28,891 nt of DNA. Origin: UBA5070 sp035913415 (GTDB taxonomy: Bacteria > Fibrobacterota > Fibrobacteria > UBA5070). Positions 7,173 to 14,287 of the stretch are shown here, one piece after another. The notes beneath the pieces were generated by a model. It was not told where the DNA came from. It saw only the letters and a list, made by a program, of their open reading frames with translations, and did no database searches. Within the stretch, counting starts at the first letter, position 1; each line of letters opens with the position of its first letter. Made by a program: the position numbers and the translations under genes. The DNA lies in contig JAMIIV010000226.1 of assembly GCA_035913415.1 (NCBI GenBank), forward strand, positions 1 to 28,891. Reading direction: 5' to 3'.

Positions 7173-8795
7173 ATGCCCGGACTACTGCTGGTTGACGACG
7201 AAGAGGTCTTCCGCGCCCCGCTGGCCGAAGCCCTTCGGATGCAAGGTTTCGAGGTCCGCGAAGCATCGACGGCCCCCGCGGCCTTGGAATCCGCTCTCCG
7301 CAATCGCCCCGATCTGGTGTTGCTGGACGTGATCATGCCCAACATCGATGGGTTCGAGCTGTTGCGCTATTTCCGAGCCCGGGCTTTGTACCGTACTCTT
7401 CCGGTCATTCTTCTCAGCGCCGTGGTGCGCAAGGACTATTTGGCCAAGGCCGCATCGCTGGGGGTGAAAGACTACCTGCTGAAGTCTTCGTTTTCCATCG
7501 AAACCCTGTGTGAACGCATCCTGGCGCGTATCGGGGCTCCACTTCCCAACGTGCACTTCCAGTTCCCCCTCAAGTCCACCCTGCCCGAGCCTCCTCGCTC
7601 GGCCACAGCGGCTCCCGCACGGGTGTCCACGGCCAGCGAACTGCTGGCCCATGTCGAGCTCAAGGCATTTCCCTCCACCGTGGCCGAGGTTCTGGCACTG
7701 GCCGCCGATCCCCACGCGAGCCTGGCGGGCATCGAAGGGGTGTTGCAGCGCGATCCGGTCCTGTCCACCAAGGTGATGGTCGCCGCGAATTCGCCTGGTT
7801 TCCTGCGCGGGGCGTCCTGTACCACCATCCAGGATGCCTTGCGCACATTGGGGCTTACCCAAGTGGTCGCGGTGGTATCGGCGGGGGCCGTGTTGTCTCC
7901 CTCCGATCTCGCCTCGCCGTGGGGGTACGATCTGCGGCGCCTGTGGGTGCACAGTCTGGCCGCGGGCATCGTGGGGCAACGGTTGCAGGAACCCAAGGAT
8001 GAGGCGTACGGCTTCTTGCTGGGGCTTATGCACGACCTTCCCAGTCTGCTGTGCTTGAGTTGTTTGGGGCCAACTTGGGAACAGGTCCGCGGTGGAGTGT
8101 TCCCCGAAGGTGCCACCCTCGCGACGCGTTTGGGTCTGGTCTTCGGATTGGACTTCTCGGAATTGGCCTCCGAGGTGTTCCAGCGCCTGCGTGTCCCGGA
8201 CATCCTGTCGCGCCCTCTGCTGGAACACCACGCCGCCTTCCAGGGCGGAACGCACCGCGTGGAACCCGGTCGCCAGGCGCGTATCGTCGAGATCGCCCAC
8301 CAGATGGCCTGTGTTTTGGGACGCACCGGAGGAGGCCACCAGGCCATCGCCCCGATTCCTTCCGACCAGATGCGCCTGATCCATGAGCCGGCCACGTTGG
8401 CACACGATCTGATTCCGCTCGATCAGCGCATCGCCGTGTGGGAGAACATGTCCGGATCCGTGATGGAGCCCGAATCGGCCCTGGCCTGGGAGCACCAACG
8501 CATCCTGTTCTGGCGAGGCGAGGGCTGGACCATCCCCGATCCCTTCGAGACCCTGCTGCAGCGCCATGGCGCGGTGATCCGTGTGGAAACCTTCGGTGAA
8601 CTCACCGCCAACGCCGACCTCAAGGTGGTCCTGGCCGAACCCGGCAGCGCCGAGTGGGAATGGTCCGGTCAGCTCAAGGGGCTGGTGATGCTGATCCACG
8701 TGGGCGCAGCGTCGGTCCCGGCCCCCAAGACCGTGCGCACCCTGCGCTTGCCTGCCACCGACGACCAGATCAGTCGCTTGATGCACTCGTTGTGA
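7173..8795 (+). CDS. Response regulator with receiver, HDOD and degenerate C-terminal domain
   Basis: A 540-residue soluble signalling protein. The N-terminal receiver (1-120) has the acidic pair Asp8/Asp9, phospho-acceptor Asp52 in LLDVIMPNIDG and Lys104 in YLLKSSF. A Pro/Ala-rich linker (about 130-155) leads to an HDOD domain (about 158-360), an HD-related fold without the phosphohydrolase metal ligands, with family stretches AFPSTVAEVLALAADP, LQRDPVLSTKVMVAANS and GLMHDLPSLL. The last 75 or so residues (HGAVIRVETFGELTANADLKV onwards) alternate strand and helix like a receiver without its phosphorylation site; this is inference. An earlier in-frame start at 7125 exists, but AAGGGGA just before the ATG at 7173 and the receiver N-terminus beginning there favour 7173. 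The kinase at 3491-5158 is a possible partner. Confidence 0.9.
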   Translation: MPGLLLVDDEEVFRAPLAEALRMQGFEVREASTAPAALESALRNRPDLVLLDVIMPNIDGFELLRYFRARALYRTLPVILLSAVVRKDYLAKAASLGVKDYLLKSSFSIETLCERILARIGAPLPNVHFQFPLKSTLPEPPRSATAAPARVSTASELLAHVELKAFPSTVAEVLALAADPHASLAGIEGVLQRDPVLSTKVMVAANSPGFLRGASCTTIQDALRTLGLTQVVAVVSAGAVLSPSDLASPWGYDLRRLWVHSLAAGIVGQRLQEPKDEAYGFLLGLMHDLPSLLCLSCLGPTWEQVRGGVFPEGATLATRLGLVFGLDFSELASEVFQRLRVPDILSRPLLEHHAAFQGGTHRVEPGRQARIVEIAHQMACVLGRTGGGHQAIAPIPSDQMRLIHEPATLAHDLIPLDQRIAVWENMSGSVMEPESALAWEHQRILFWRGEGWTIPDPFETLLQRHGAVIRVETFGELTANADLKVVLAEPGSAEWEWSGQLKGLVMLIHVGAASVPAPKTVRTLRLPATDDQISRLMHSL

Positions 8796-8812
8796 ACGCC
8801 TCCTGACGCCTT

Positions 8813-8830
8813 TTCCTGGGGGTTCAGGAA
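8813..8830 (+). terminator. Small hairpin after the response regulator gene
   Basis: TTCCTG (8813-8818) pairs exactly with CAGGAA (8825-8830) across a 6-nt loop, 17 nt past the stop codon. The T-run TTTT lies before rather than after the stem on the plus strand, so termination is only possible, not shown. Confidence 0.25.
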
Positions 8831-8895
8831 TGGCGTCTCGGGCTTTGGGCACAAGCGCCCCGGGGACGGCAAGGTCGTCGCCCCGAAGGGGGCGG

Positions 8896-8930
8896 AAACA
8901 CAAAAGCCGACCCGGGGAAGGATCGGCTTG
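8896..8930 (-). terminator. Rho-independent terminator of the GH10 xylanase gene
   Basis: On the minus strand AAGCCGA and TCGGCTT (8923-8929 and 8904-8910) form a 7-bp stem with a 12-nt GC-rich loop. TTTTGTGTTT (overlapping and following the second arm) follows at once. It lies about 75 nt after the xylanase stop codon. Stem plus T-rich tail is the standard intrinsic terminator form. Confidence 0.65.
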
Positions 8931-9002
8931 TCGCGAGGTGGATTCGCGGCGTGTCGGTCAGCATTGCCCGGCAGCGGGCAACGTGGCCGATCGAGGTGGG
9001 TG

Positions 9003-10697
9003 TTATTTGCTGAGGTTGATCAGATTGGTGGTCGAGTTCAGGGTCCGCACCAGGTAGATGCCGCCCTTCAGGGGGGAGGCCTGCATCTGGGTCTTCAGAT
9101 CGGAAACCCCGTTGGCCTGGAAGGAGCGCAGGTGCGTGCCATCGACGCCGTACACCTCGAAAGCTTGGGCACCCTGGAGGAATTCCGCGTTCCGTTCCGC
9201 AAGTCCAACCGGAACGTCCTTCGCGAAGGTGATGGCGTCGAGGTTGCCGTTTCCTCCGGTGATGGCGATCCGCAACACTTGGGTACCGGCCGCCAGCGCG
9301 GTCGTTTTTCCGGTGACCGTGCTGTAGGTGTCCCAATCCCCACCGTTGGCGATCTTGATGGTATCGCTGACGGCGTTGTTGCCGATGAACAGACGGAAGG
9401 AGGCACCAGCGGCCCCGGCGGAGACCTTGGCACTGAACGCGTAGACGCCTGCCGAAGCCACGTTCACGGTGTATTCGAGCCACTCTCCGGTCGCCGTGTA
9501 GCCGACCACGTTTCCGTTGGGGACCGCGACGACGTCGACACCGTCCTGGCGATAGACCGCGCCCTGGTTCGCGGCATCGGCGTCGTTGTAGGCCTGATCC
9601 TGTCCACCGACGTCGTAGTTCTCGGCTTCGAGGGTGCCGGGGATGGCGATGGCGCTCTTGTAGGGAGCCTGCGGAACAACGACGGGCGGGGTCGTGTTGA
9701 AAAATCCCGTCGTGTTCACGCCCTTGGCCGTGGCCATGTACTGCTTGAGCCAGGTCATGGCGGGACGATCGGCCCCGTTCTTGATGAGGCCCGAGTTGCC
9801 GTTGGTGGTCCAGGTGGAGCCGTAGATGTAGCCCCAGAGGGTGATACCGGCCACGTAGGGGGCGTCCATGAACACGGGGATCTGTTCCGAGTAGCGCTGC
9901 TTCTGGAGGGCATCGTTGTCGGTGCCGATGTCGTATTCCGTGATGAACATCGGAAGCTGGGTCTGGTCGTAGATCTTCTTGATCGCGGCCTTGAAATCGG
10001 TGACGTTCATGTCGGTCAGATCATGCGCCTGCTGACCGTAGGCATCCACCGGGGCTCCGGCGGCCTTGATCTTCTTGATCAGGTCGATGCCTTCGTTGAT
10101 CTGCCAGCGGAAGGTGTTGTAGTCGTTGTAGATGAGGATGGCTTTGGGCCAGCGTTCGCGCGCCATCTTGAAGGCGGTGGTCACGAAGGTGTAGTCGCCG
10201 TTGTTGTCGCCACCCAGCGCCGCGATGATCTTGGTGTTGGGGTAGCCGGAGTGGTACTGGTTGGTGCCCGTGCGGATGGCCTCGTTCACCACGTCGATCA
10301 TTTCCATGTCGGGATACTGCTTCTTGACCGCGTCGAACCAGGCGGTGATCGCCTTCTTGGTGTCGTCGACGCTCAAGGAAGCTAGCCAGCTTGGGTACTG
10401 CGCGCCCCAGACCAAGGCGTGGAACTTGAACCTGCCGCCGTTGTTCTTCGCCCAGTTGTAGGCGGCGTCACAGCCACGGAAGTTGTAGACACCGCGGGTT
10501 CCCTCGATGGAGGCCCACTTGCATTCGTTTTCGGCGGTGATCTGATTCCAGTAGGTGCCGAAATCGGAACGGACCGCTCCATTGGTGGTGATGTTGCCGA
10601 TGAACTTGGTCGCACCAGCCGCCAAGGGGGCTGCATTGGCGGTTCCGGAGACGATGGCTCCGGAAAGAAGCAGGAGGGGCAAGATTTTGGTGCTCAT
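9003..10697 (-). CDS. Secreted GH10 endo-beta-1,4-xylanase with CBM6 and C-terminal sorting-like tail
   Basis: Cleaves internal beta-1,4 bonds of xylan outside the cell. The 564-residue protein has a Sec signal peptide (about 1-22, ending GTANA), a GH10 barrel (about 25-345), a Thr/Pro linker (TTGFFNTTPPVVVPQAP), a CBM6-type carbohydrate-binding module (about 368-490; IPGTLEAENYD, YTATGEWLEYTVNV, GNLDAITFAKD) and a final 65-residue module ending GGIYLVRTLNSTTNLINLSK. Catalytic acid/base is Glu139 in DVVNEAI and nucleophile Glu254 in FITEYDI; HALVWGAQYPSWL and YGQQAHD are further GH10 signatures. The ATG at 10697 follows AAGGA by 6 nt, while the open frame upstream of it lacks a signal peptide start. 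It stands alone, with a putative operator (10782-10812) upstream and a terminator behind. Confidence 0.95.
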   Translation of the reverse strand: MSTKILPLLLLSGAIVSGTANAAPLAAGATKFIGNITTNGAVRSDFGTYWNQITAENECKWASIEGTRGVYNFRGCDAAYNWAKNNGGRFKFHALVWGAQYPSWLASLSVDDTKKAITAWFDAVKKQYPDMEMIDVVNEAIRTGTNQYHSGYPNTKIIAALGGDNNGDYTFVTTAFKMARERWPKAILIYNDYNTFRWQINEGIDLIKKIKAAGAPVDAYGQQAHDLTDMNVTDFKAAIKKIYDQTQLPMFITEYDIGTDNDALQKQRYSEQIPVFMDAPYVAGITLWGYIYGSTWTTNGNSGLIKNGADRPAMTWLKQYMATAKGVNTTGFFNTTPPVVVPQAPYKSAIAIPGTLEAENYDVGGQDQAYNDADAANQGAVYRQDGVDVVAVPNGNVVGYTATGEWLEYTVNVASAGVYAFSAKVSAGAAGASFRLFIGNNAVSDTIKIANGGDWDTYSTVTGKTTALAAGTQVLRIAITGGNGNLDAITFAKDVPVGLAERNAEFLQGAQAFEVYGVDGTHLRSFQANGVSDLKTQMQASPLKGGIYLVRTLNSTTNLINLSK

Positions 10698-10781
10698 ACT
10701 ACATCCTTGGTTTTGGCCAGTCGCCATCAGCTCTGGTTCGAAGCTATCGCTGGCCGACCCGGCAGGCCCTCCATCGGAGTG

Positions 10782-10812
10782 TGGGGTATGTTGATGTTTT
10801 GACAATACCCCA
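10782..10812. promoter_or_regulatory. Inverted repeat upstream of the xylanase gene, possible operator
   Basis: TGGGGTAT (10782-10789) and ATACCCCA (10805-10812) are exact reverse complements 15 nt apart. The spacer is AT-richer than its surroundings (GTTGATGTTTTGACA). The element lies about 85-115 nt upstream of the xylanase ATG. Arms of 8 bp with centres about 23 bp apart (two helical turns) suit a dimeric regulator, but no regulator can be assigned. Confidence 0.45.
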
Positions 10813-10850
10813 ATGGCCTCGAACCGGGCATGCAACGCCCCTTCGGGCCG

Positions 10851-10924
10851 CGGGATCCGGGCTCGTGGGGATGCGGTCCTGGGCCCGGGGGATCCGGGCT
10901 CGTGGCGATGTGGTCCTGGGCCCA
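10851..10924. repeat. Tandem pair of 37-bp direct repeats
   Basis: Two adjacent copies with a 37-bp period, both containing GGATCCGGGCTCGTGG and GGTCCTGGGCCC, differ at only a few positions. They lie in the intergenic space between topB and the xylanase gene, just past the topB hairpin. No protein-coding sense is apparent. Confidence 0.7.
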
Positions 10925-10929
10925 GCCGG

Positions 10930-10954
10930 TGCGGGTGCATGCGACGCACCCGCA
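10930..10954 (-). terminator. Hairpin directly after the topB stop codon
   Basis: TGCGGGTGC (10930-10938) pairs perfectly with GCACCCGCA (10946-10954) across a 7-nt loop, 2 nt beyond the topB stop on the minus strand. No T-run follows, so it may be a terminator of the T-less kind seen in GC-rich genomes or an mRNA-end protector. Confidence 0.5.
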
Positions 10955-10956
10955 GT

Positions 10957-13341
10957 TCACAGGAGCGTCAAGGACTCCGGGTCGGGTGGGACCTCGCGAG
11001 GATCCTGTGGCGCGGCGTTCCGGCTCGGTGTCGCCTTCCCCTCGATCGAGGACTCCTTGGGGGTCCAGGCGGGGCGCACTCCAGGTACGCTGCGGGTGCC
11101 CGAGATCTCCCGCGAGCCAGCGGCTGCGGGTTCGCGAACTGCGGTGGCGGAAGCGGATGATTCCGGGCCCACCGGCGAACCTGGAGCAGCGGTGAAGACC
11201 GGTTTGCCCTCCTGGTCCTGGGCCGATCCCTTGCAGCCTTCGCGGTACCGCGAGCAGCCCCAGAAGAATTTGTCCTTGTACCCGATGCGCCGCAGGTAGC
11301 CCTCCTTGCACGAGGGGCAGGGCACGCTTCCCTTGGGCCCGTGGAAGGCGGGTTTGCCGTCGTCGTCCTCCCAGGTGGCCTTGCATGGCTCGTCGGCGCG
11401 CCAGCGCGAGCAGCTCCAGAAGTGGCCCTGTTTGCCGGGAACGCGCCGCAGCCGGCCGCTCTTGCAGACGGGGCATTCGGGGCCCTCCTGCGCCGCCCCC
11501 GCCACCACGGTCGCGCGTCCGTTCGCCTCGCGCACCTGGGTGGTGACAAATTCCGACTGCTTGGCCAGGAAGGCCTCGATGGACGCCTTGCCGGCCTGGA
11601 TCTCCTTGAAGTCGCGTTCGTACACGGCCGTGAGCACGGGACTCTTCACGGCGTCGGGCAGCGCGTCCACCAGGCTGCGGCCCAGCTCGGTGCTCACCAG
11701 CGCCTTCTTCTTGCCCTCCAGGAACTTGCGCCGCTTGAGTTCGGAGATGATGGTGGCACGCGTGGCGGGAGTCCCGATGCCGTCTTCCTCCTTCAGCAGC
11801 TTCTTGAGTTCGGGGTCTTCCACGAACTTGTGCACGTTCTCCATGGCCTTCACCAGCGTGCCTTCGGTGAAACGCGGCGGGGGCTTGGTCTTCTTCTCCT
11901 TCTTCTCGCCCTTCAAGCACGTGACGGGATCCTTCTCGGCCATCGCGGGAAGCTCCTGGGGGCCTTCGTCGTCGTCCTTCTTTTCGTCCGGCTCTTCGGG
12001 CTTGAGGATCTTCTGCCATCCGGGTTCGGTGATCACCCGACCGTTGGCCGCGAAGTCTTGCTCTTCCACGGTCACGCCCACCGCTGTGGCCAGGTACTGG
12101 TGGTCGGGGTAGAACTGGGCCAGGTACGTGCGCGCCACCAACTGGTAGAGGTTCTGCTCGATCTCCGAGAGGGTGCCGGGATTGCCCCGGTGCTGGGTGG
12201 GGATCATGCCGTGGTGGGCCGTGATCTTCTCGTCGTTCCAGGCGCGCGACTTGCGTGAAGGGTCGGCGTTGTCCACCAGGCGCGCCAACTGGGGGAAGGT
12301 GGTCTTCATGGCCGCCAGCACCGCCCGGGCGTCGGCGTGCTGGCTTTCGGGCAGGTATTCGCAGTCGGTACGGGGGTAGGTGACCAGCTTGGCTTCGTAC
12401 AGGCTTTGCGCGGCCTTCAGCACGTCTTCGGCGCCGTACCCCCAGCGCTTGGAGGCCGCGAAGGTGAGCGTGCCCAGCGAGAAGGGGCGAGGAGGAGGGT
12501 CGGACTTCTCTTCGGTCTTGTGGGCCGTGATGGTCCCGGGTTTGCCCGCGATGGCCTTCAGCAGCGCCTTGGCGACCTCGGGGTCGGAGAGCCGTCCTTG
12601 TTCGTCCAGGCCGGGTTGGCCTTCGCGAGGCTTCCAGCGTCCTTTGAAGGAGCCGTTGGCGTGCTGGAAGGTGGCCGTGATCGTGATGTAGGAGACCGCC
12701 TTGAAGGCCTCGATCTCGCGGTCTCGGGCCACCACCATGGCGAGGGTGGGAGTCTGCACGCGCCCCACCGTCAAAAGCGTCTTGTCGGCGCCGCCGCGGC
12801 GGGCGCTGAGGGTGAAGGCGCGCGAGAGGTTCATGCCGATCAGCCAGTCGGCGCGGCCGCGGGCGATGGCCGCGTCGGCGAAGCCCTTGAACGAGGCGTT
12901 GTCCTGCAGGGCGGCCAGGCCGCGCTGGATGGAGACGCTGTCCTGGGCACTCACCCAGAAGCGCTTGACGGGCCCCTGGTAGCCGTTGGCGTGCAGGATC
13001 TCGTCGACCAGCAACTGCCCTTCGCGATCGGGGTCGCCGGCGTTCACCACCTCGGTGGCGGCCTTGAGCATGCGCCCGATGAGCTGCAACTGCTTCTTGG
13101 CGCCGTCGTCGTTTTTCGGCAGCATCTGCCAGTCGGAGGGCAGGATGGGCAGGTCTTCGGCGCGCCACTTCGCGAAGGCCGGGTTGTAGGCTTCGGGCAT
13201 GGCCATCTCGAGCAGATGGCCGAACGCCCAGGTGACAAAATCCGACCCACACTGCAGCCAGCCGTCGCCCTTCTTCGTCTGGCCCAGCTCCGCGGCCAGG
13301 ACACGGGCCACCGACGGCTTCTCGGCGATGTACAGGCGCAT
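10957..13341 (-). CDS. topB: DNA topoisomerase III with C-terminal zinc-ribbon modules
   Basis: A type IA topoisomerase that passes and decatenates single DNA strands. The 794-residue protein starts with the Toprim domain (MRLYIAEKPSVA with Glu7; acidic triad DPDRE at 103-107). The core follows with ARADWLIGMNLSRAFT-like residues near 162-177, SVGRVQTP-like TVGRVQTP (191-198) and active-site Tyr322 in KLVTYPRTDCEYLP. Layout and motifs match E. coli TopB rather than TopA. After the core (to about 610) come two four-cysteine modules: CPVCKSGRLRR with CSRW and C, then CPSCKEGYLRRIG with CSRY and C. The last 80 residues are Pro/Ser/Ala-rich and probably disordered. GGAG lies 7 nt before the ATG. 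The CBM-Hcp gene ends 68 nt upstream on the same strand. Confidence 0.93.
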   Translation of the reverse strand: MRLYIAEKPSVARVLAAELGQTKKGDGWLQCGSDFVTWAFGHLLEMAMPEAYNPAFAKWRAEDLPILPSDWQMLPKNDDGAKKQLQLIGRMLKAATEVVNAGDPDREGQLLVDEILHANGYQGPVKRFWVSAQDSVSIQRGLAALQDNASFKGFADAAIARGRADWLIGMNLSRAFTLSARRGGADKTLLTVGRVQTPTLAMVVARDREIEAFKAVSYITITATFQHANGSFKGRWKPREGQPGLDEQGRLSDPEVAKALLKAIAGKPGTITAHKTEEKSDPPPRPFSLGTLTFAASKRWGYGAEDVLKAAQSLYEAKLVTYPRTDCEYLPESQHADARAVLAAMKTTFPQLARLVDNADPSRKSRAWNDEKITAHHGMIPTQHRGNPGTLSEIEQNLYQLVARTYLAQFYPDHQYLATAVGVTVEEQDFAANGRVITEPGWQKILKPEEPDEKKDDDEGPQELPAMAEKDPVTCLKGEKKEKKTKPPPRFTEGTLVKAMENVHKFVEDPELKKLLKEEDGIGTPATRATIISELKRRKFLEGKKKALVSTELGRSLVDALPDAVKSPVLTAVYERDFKEIQAGKASIEAFLAKQSEFVTTQVREANGRATVVAGAAQEGPECPVCKSGRLRRVPGKQGHFWSCSRWRADEPCKATWEDDDGKPAFHGPKGSVPCPSCKEGYLRRIGYKDKFFWGCSRYREGCKGSAQDQEGKPVFTAAPGSPVGPESSASATAVREPAAAGSREISGTRSVPGVRPAWTPKESSIEGKATPSRNAAPQDPREVPPDPESLTLL

Positions 13342-13409
13342 GCGGTGGCTCCGGTCGAAGGGTCTTCGGGGGCAGGAAAGCTACAACCCCGGTGACGACC
13401 GGAATGAGT

Positions 13410-14132
13410 TCACATGTGCCAGTCGTCCGTGGCCATGGTCTTTCCCGACTTGTCTTCGAGCTCGATCCGCTGGTAGGTGAACGAGACGTCTTCGACGATC
13501 TTGCCGGAGGCGTCGGTGCGGCGCACGATGTCGCTGACGGTGGCGTTGCCCAACTTGATGGTGGCGGTGATCTCCGAGCCACCCTCCAGCGAGGTTCCGA
13601 CCATCTCGATGAGCACCGTCTTCAAGACCTCGTTGGTGGTCAGGGCCTGGAAGAGCTGGGGGCTGGTGGCGCCCCAGCTCTTGGTGAGCCTCAGGGGGCC
13701 GTGCTGCCGTTTGCCGGACGGCAGGCCCGAGGCGGCGTCGCGAGGCGAGGACACGGTGTGGAGCAGGTTCGAAGCCTCGATCTTCTCCTTGTGGGAGGTC
13801 GCGCGGGATTCCCCCTTGAAACGGCCCTGCTTGGTGCCCTCGATGGTCACGTACATCGTCGGGGGTTGCTGTTTGGACTCCTGGACCTTCGCGGTGCTCG
13901 GGGGCGCCGGGGCGGCGGAAGCGGTGCCGCAGCCGGTGGTGGAATAGGCCCAGAACCAGGTGTCGGTGGGGATGATCCAGCCGTTGTCGAGGGGGCGCAC
14001 CACGACGTAGTGGGCGTTTTCGTAGGTGACGATCGTTCCGACCGGATAGGCGGCGGGTTGTCCCACCCAGGTGGGGCACTGCGCGGAAACAAGACCGGCG
14101 ACGCAAAGCAGCGAAAGGATCAAGGTGCGCAT
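13410..14132 (-). CDS. Exported CBM5/12-like module fused to an Hcp (type VI tube) domain
   Basis: Three parts can be read in this 240-residue protein. Residues 1-18 are a Sec signal peptide (positive start, LILSLLCVAGLVSA core). Residues 19-69 have the look of a small CBM5/12 chitin/cellulose-binding module: Cys19 and Cys68 bracket it and aromatic residues W22, Y29, Y37, Y42, W52, W59 and W61 are spaced as in that family. After an Ala/Pro linker, residues 93-240 are an Hcp1-family domain: MYVTIEGTKQGRFKGES, SPRDAASGLPSGKRQHGPL, LTTNEVLKTVLIEMVGTS, VSFTYQRIELEDKSGKT and ATDDW all match classical Hcp. Normal Hcp has no signal peptide and forms the cytosolic T6SS tube. No other T6SS gene is in the window. 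Export followed by ring or tube assembly on polysaccharide is inference. topB lies 68 nt downstream. Confidence 0.85.
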   Translation of the reverse strand: MRTLILSLLCVAGLVSAQCPTWVGQPAAYPVGTIVTYENAHYVVVRPLDNGWIIPTDTWFWAYSTTGCGTASAAPAPPSTAKVQESKQQPPTMYVTIEGTKQGRFKGESRATSHKEKIEASNLLHTVSSPRDAASGLPSGKRQHGPLRLTKSWGATSPQLFQALTTNEVLKTVLIEMVGTSLEGGSEITATIKLGNATVSDIVRRTDASGKIVEDVSFTYQRIELEDKSGKTMATDDWHM

Positions 14133-14287
14133 GAAGGGACCTGCGGGAGGAAGGAGTGCGGAAGGTTGCCCGCCCTGCGCGACGGATGAGGCATTCGCGG
14201 GGCGATGCGAACAATGTGCTTCAGGCTCGTCCAGGGGAGGACCGTGGATGACAACACGTGTTCAAACGGCGCGCCGCCGGAGACGTT
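14133..14287. promoter_or_regulatory. Leader region of the CBM-Hcp gene
   Basis: A 155-bp gap on the upstream side of the CBM-Hcp gene. It contains the palindromes ACACGTGT (around 14251-14258) and CGGCGCGCCG (around 14268-14277) and a bulged GC hairpin near 14192-14210. No clear promoter hexamers or strong ribosome site could be made out. Confidence 0.25.

Noticed and set aside
10727..13582. A 951-codon minus-strand open frame overlapping topB in another frame
   Set aside because: It is Arg/Pro/Gly-rich with no domain, while topB in the same region has the full set of topoisomerase motifs and a ribosome binding site.
13410..14132. Reading the Hcp protein as part of an ordinary type VI secretion locus
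   Set aside because: No sheath, baseplate, membrane complex or VgrG gene is in the window, and a Sec signal peptide is incompatible with a cytosolic tube subunit.
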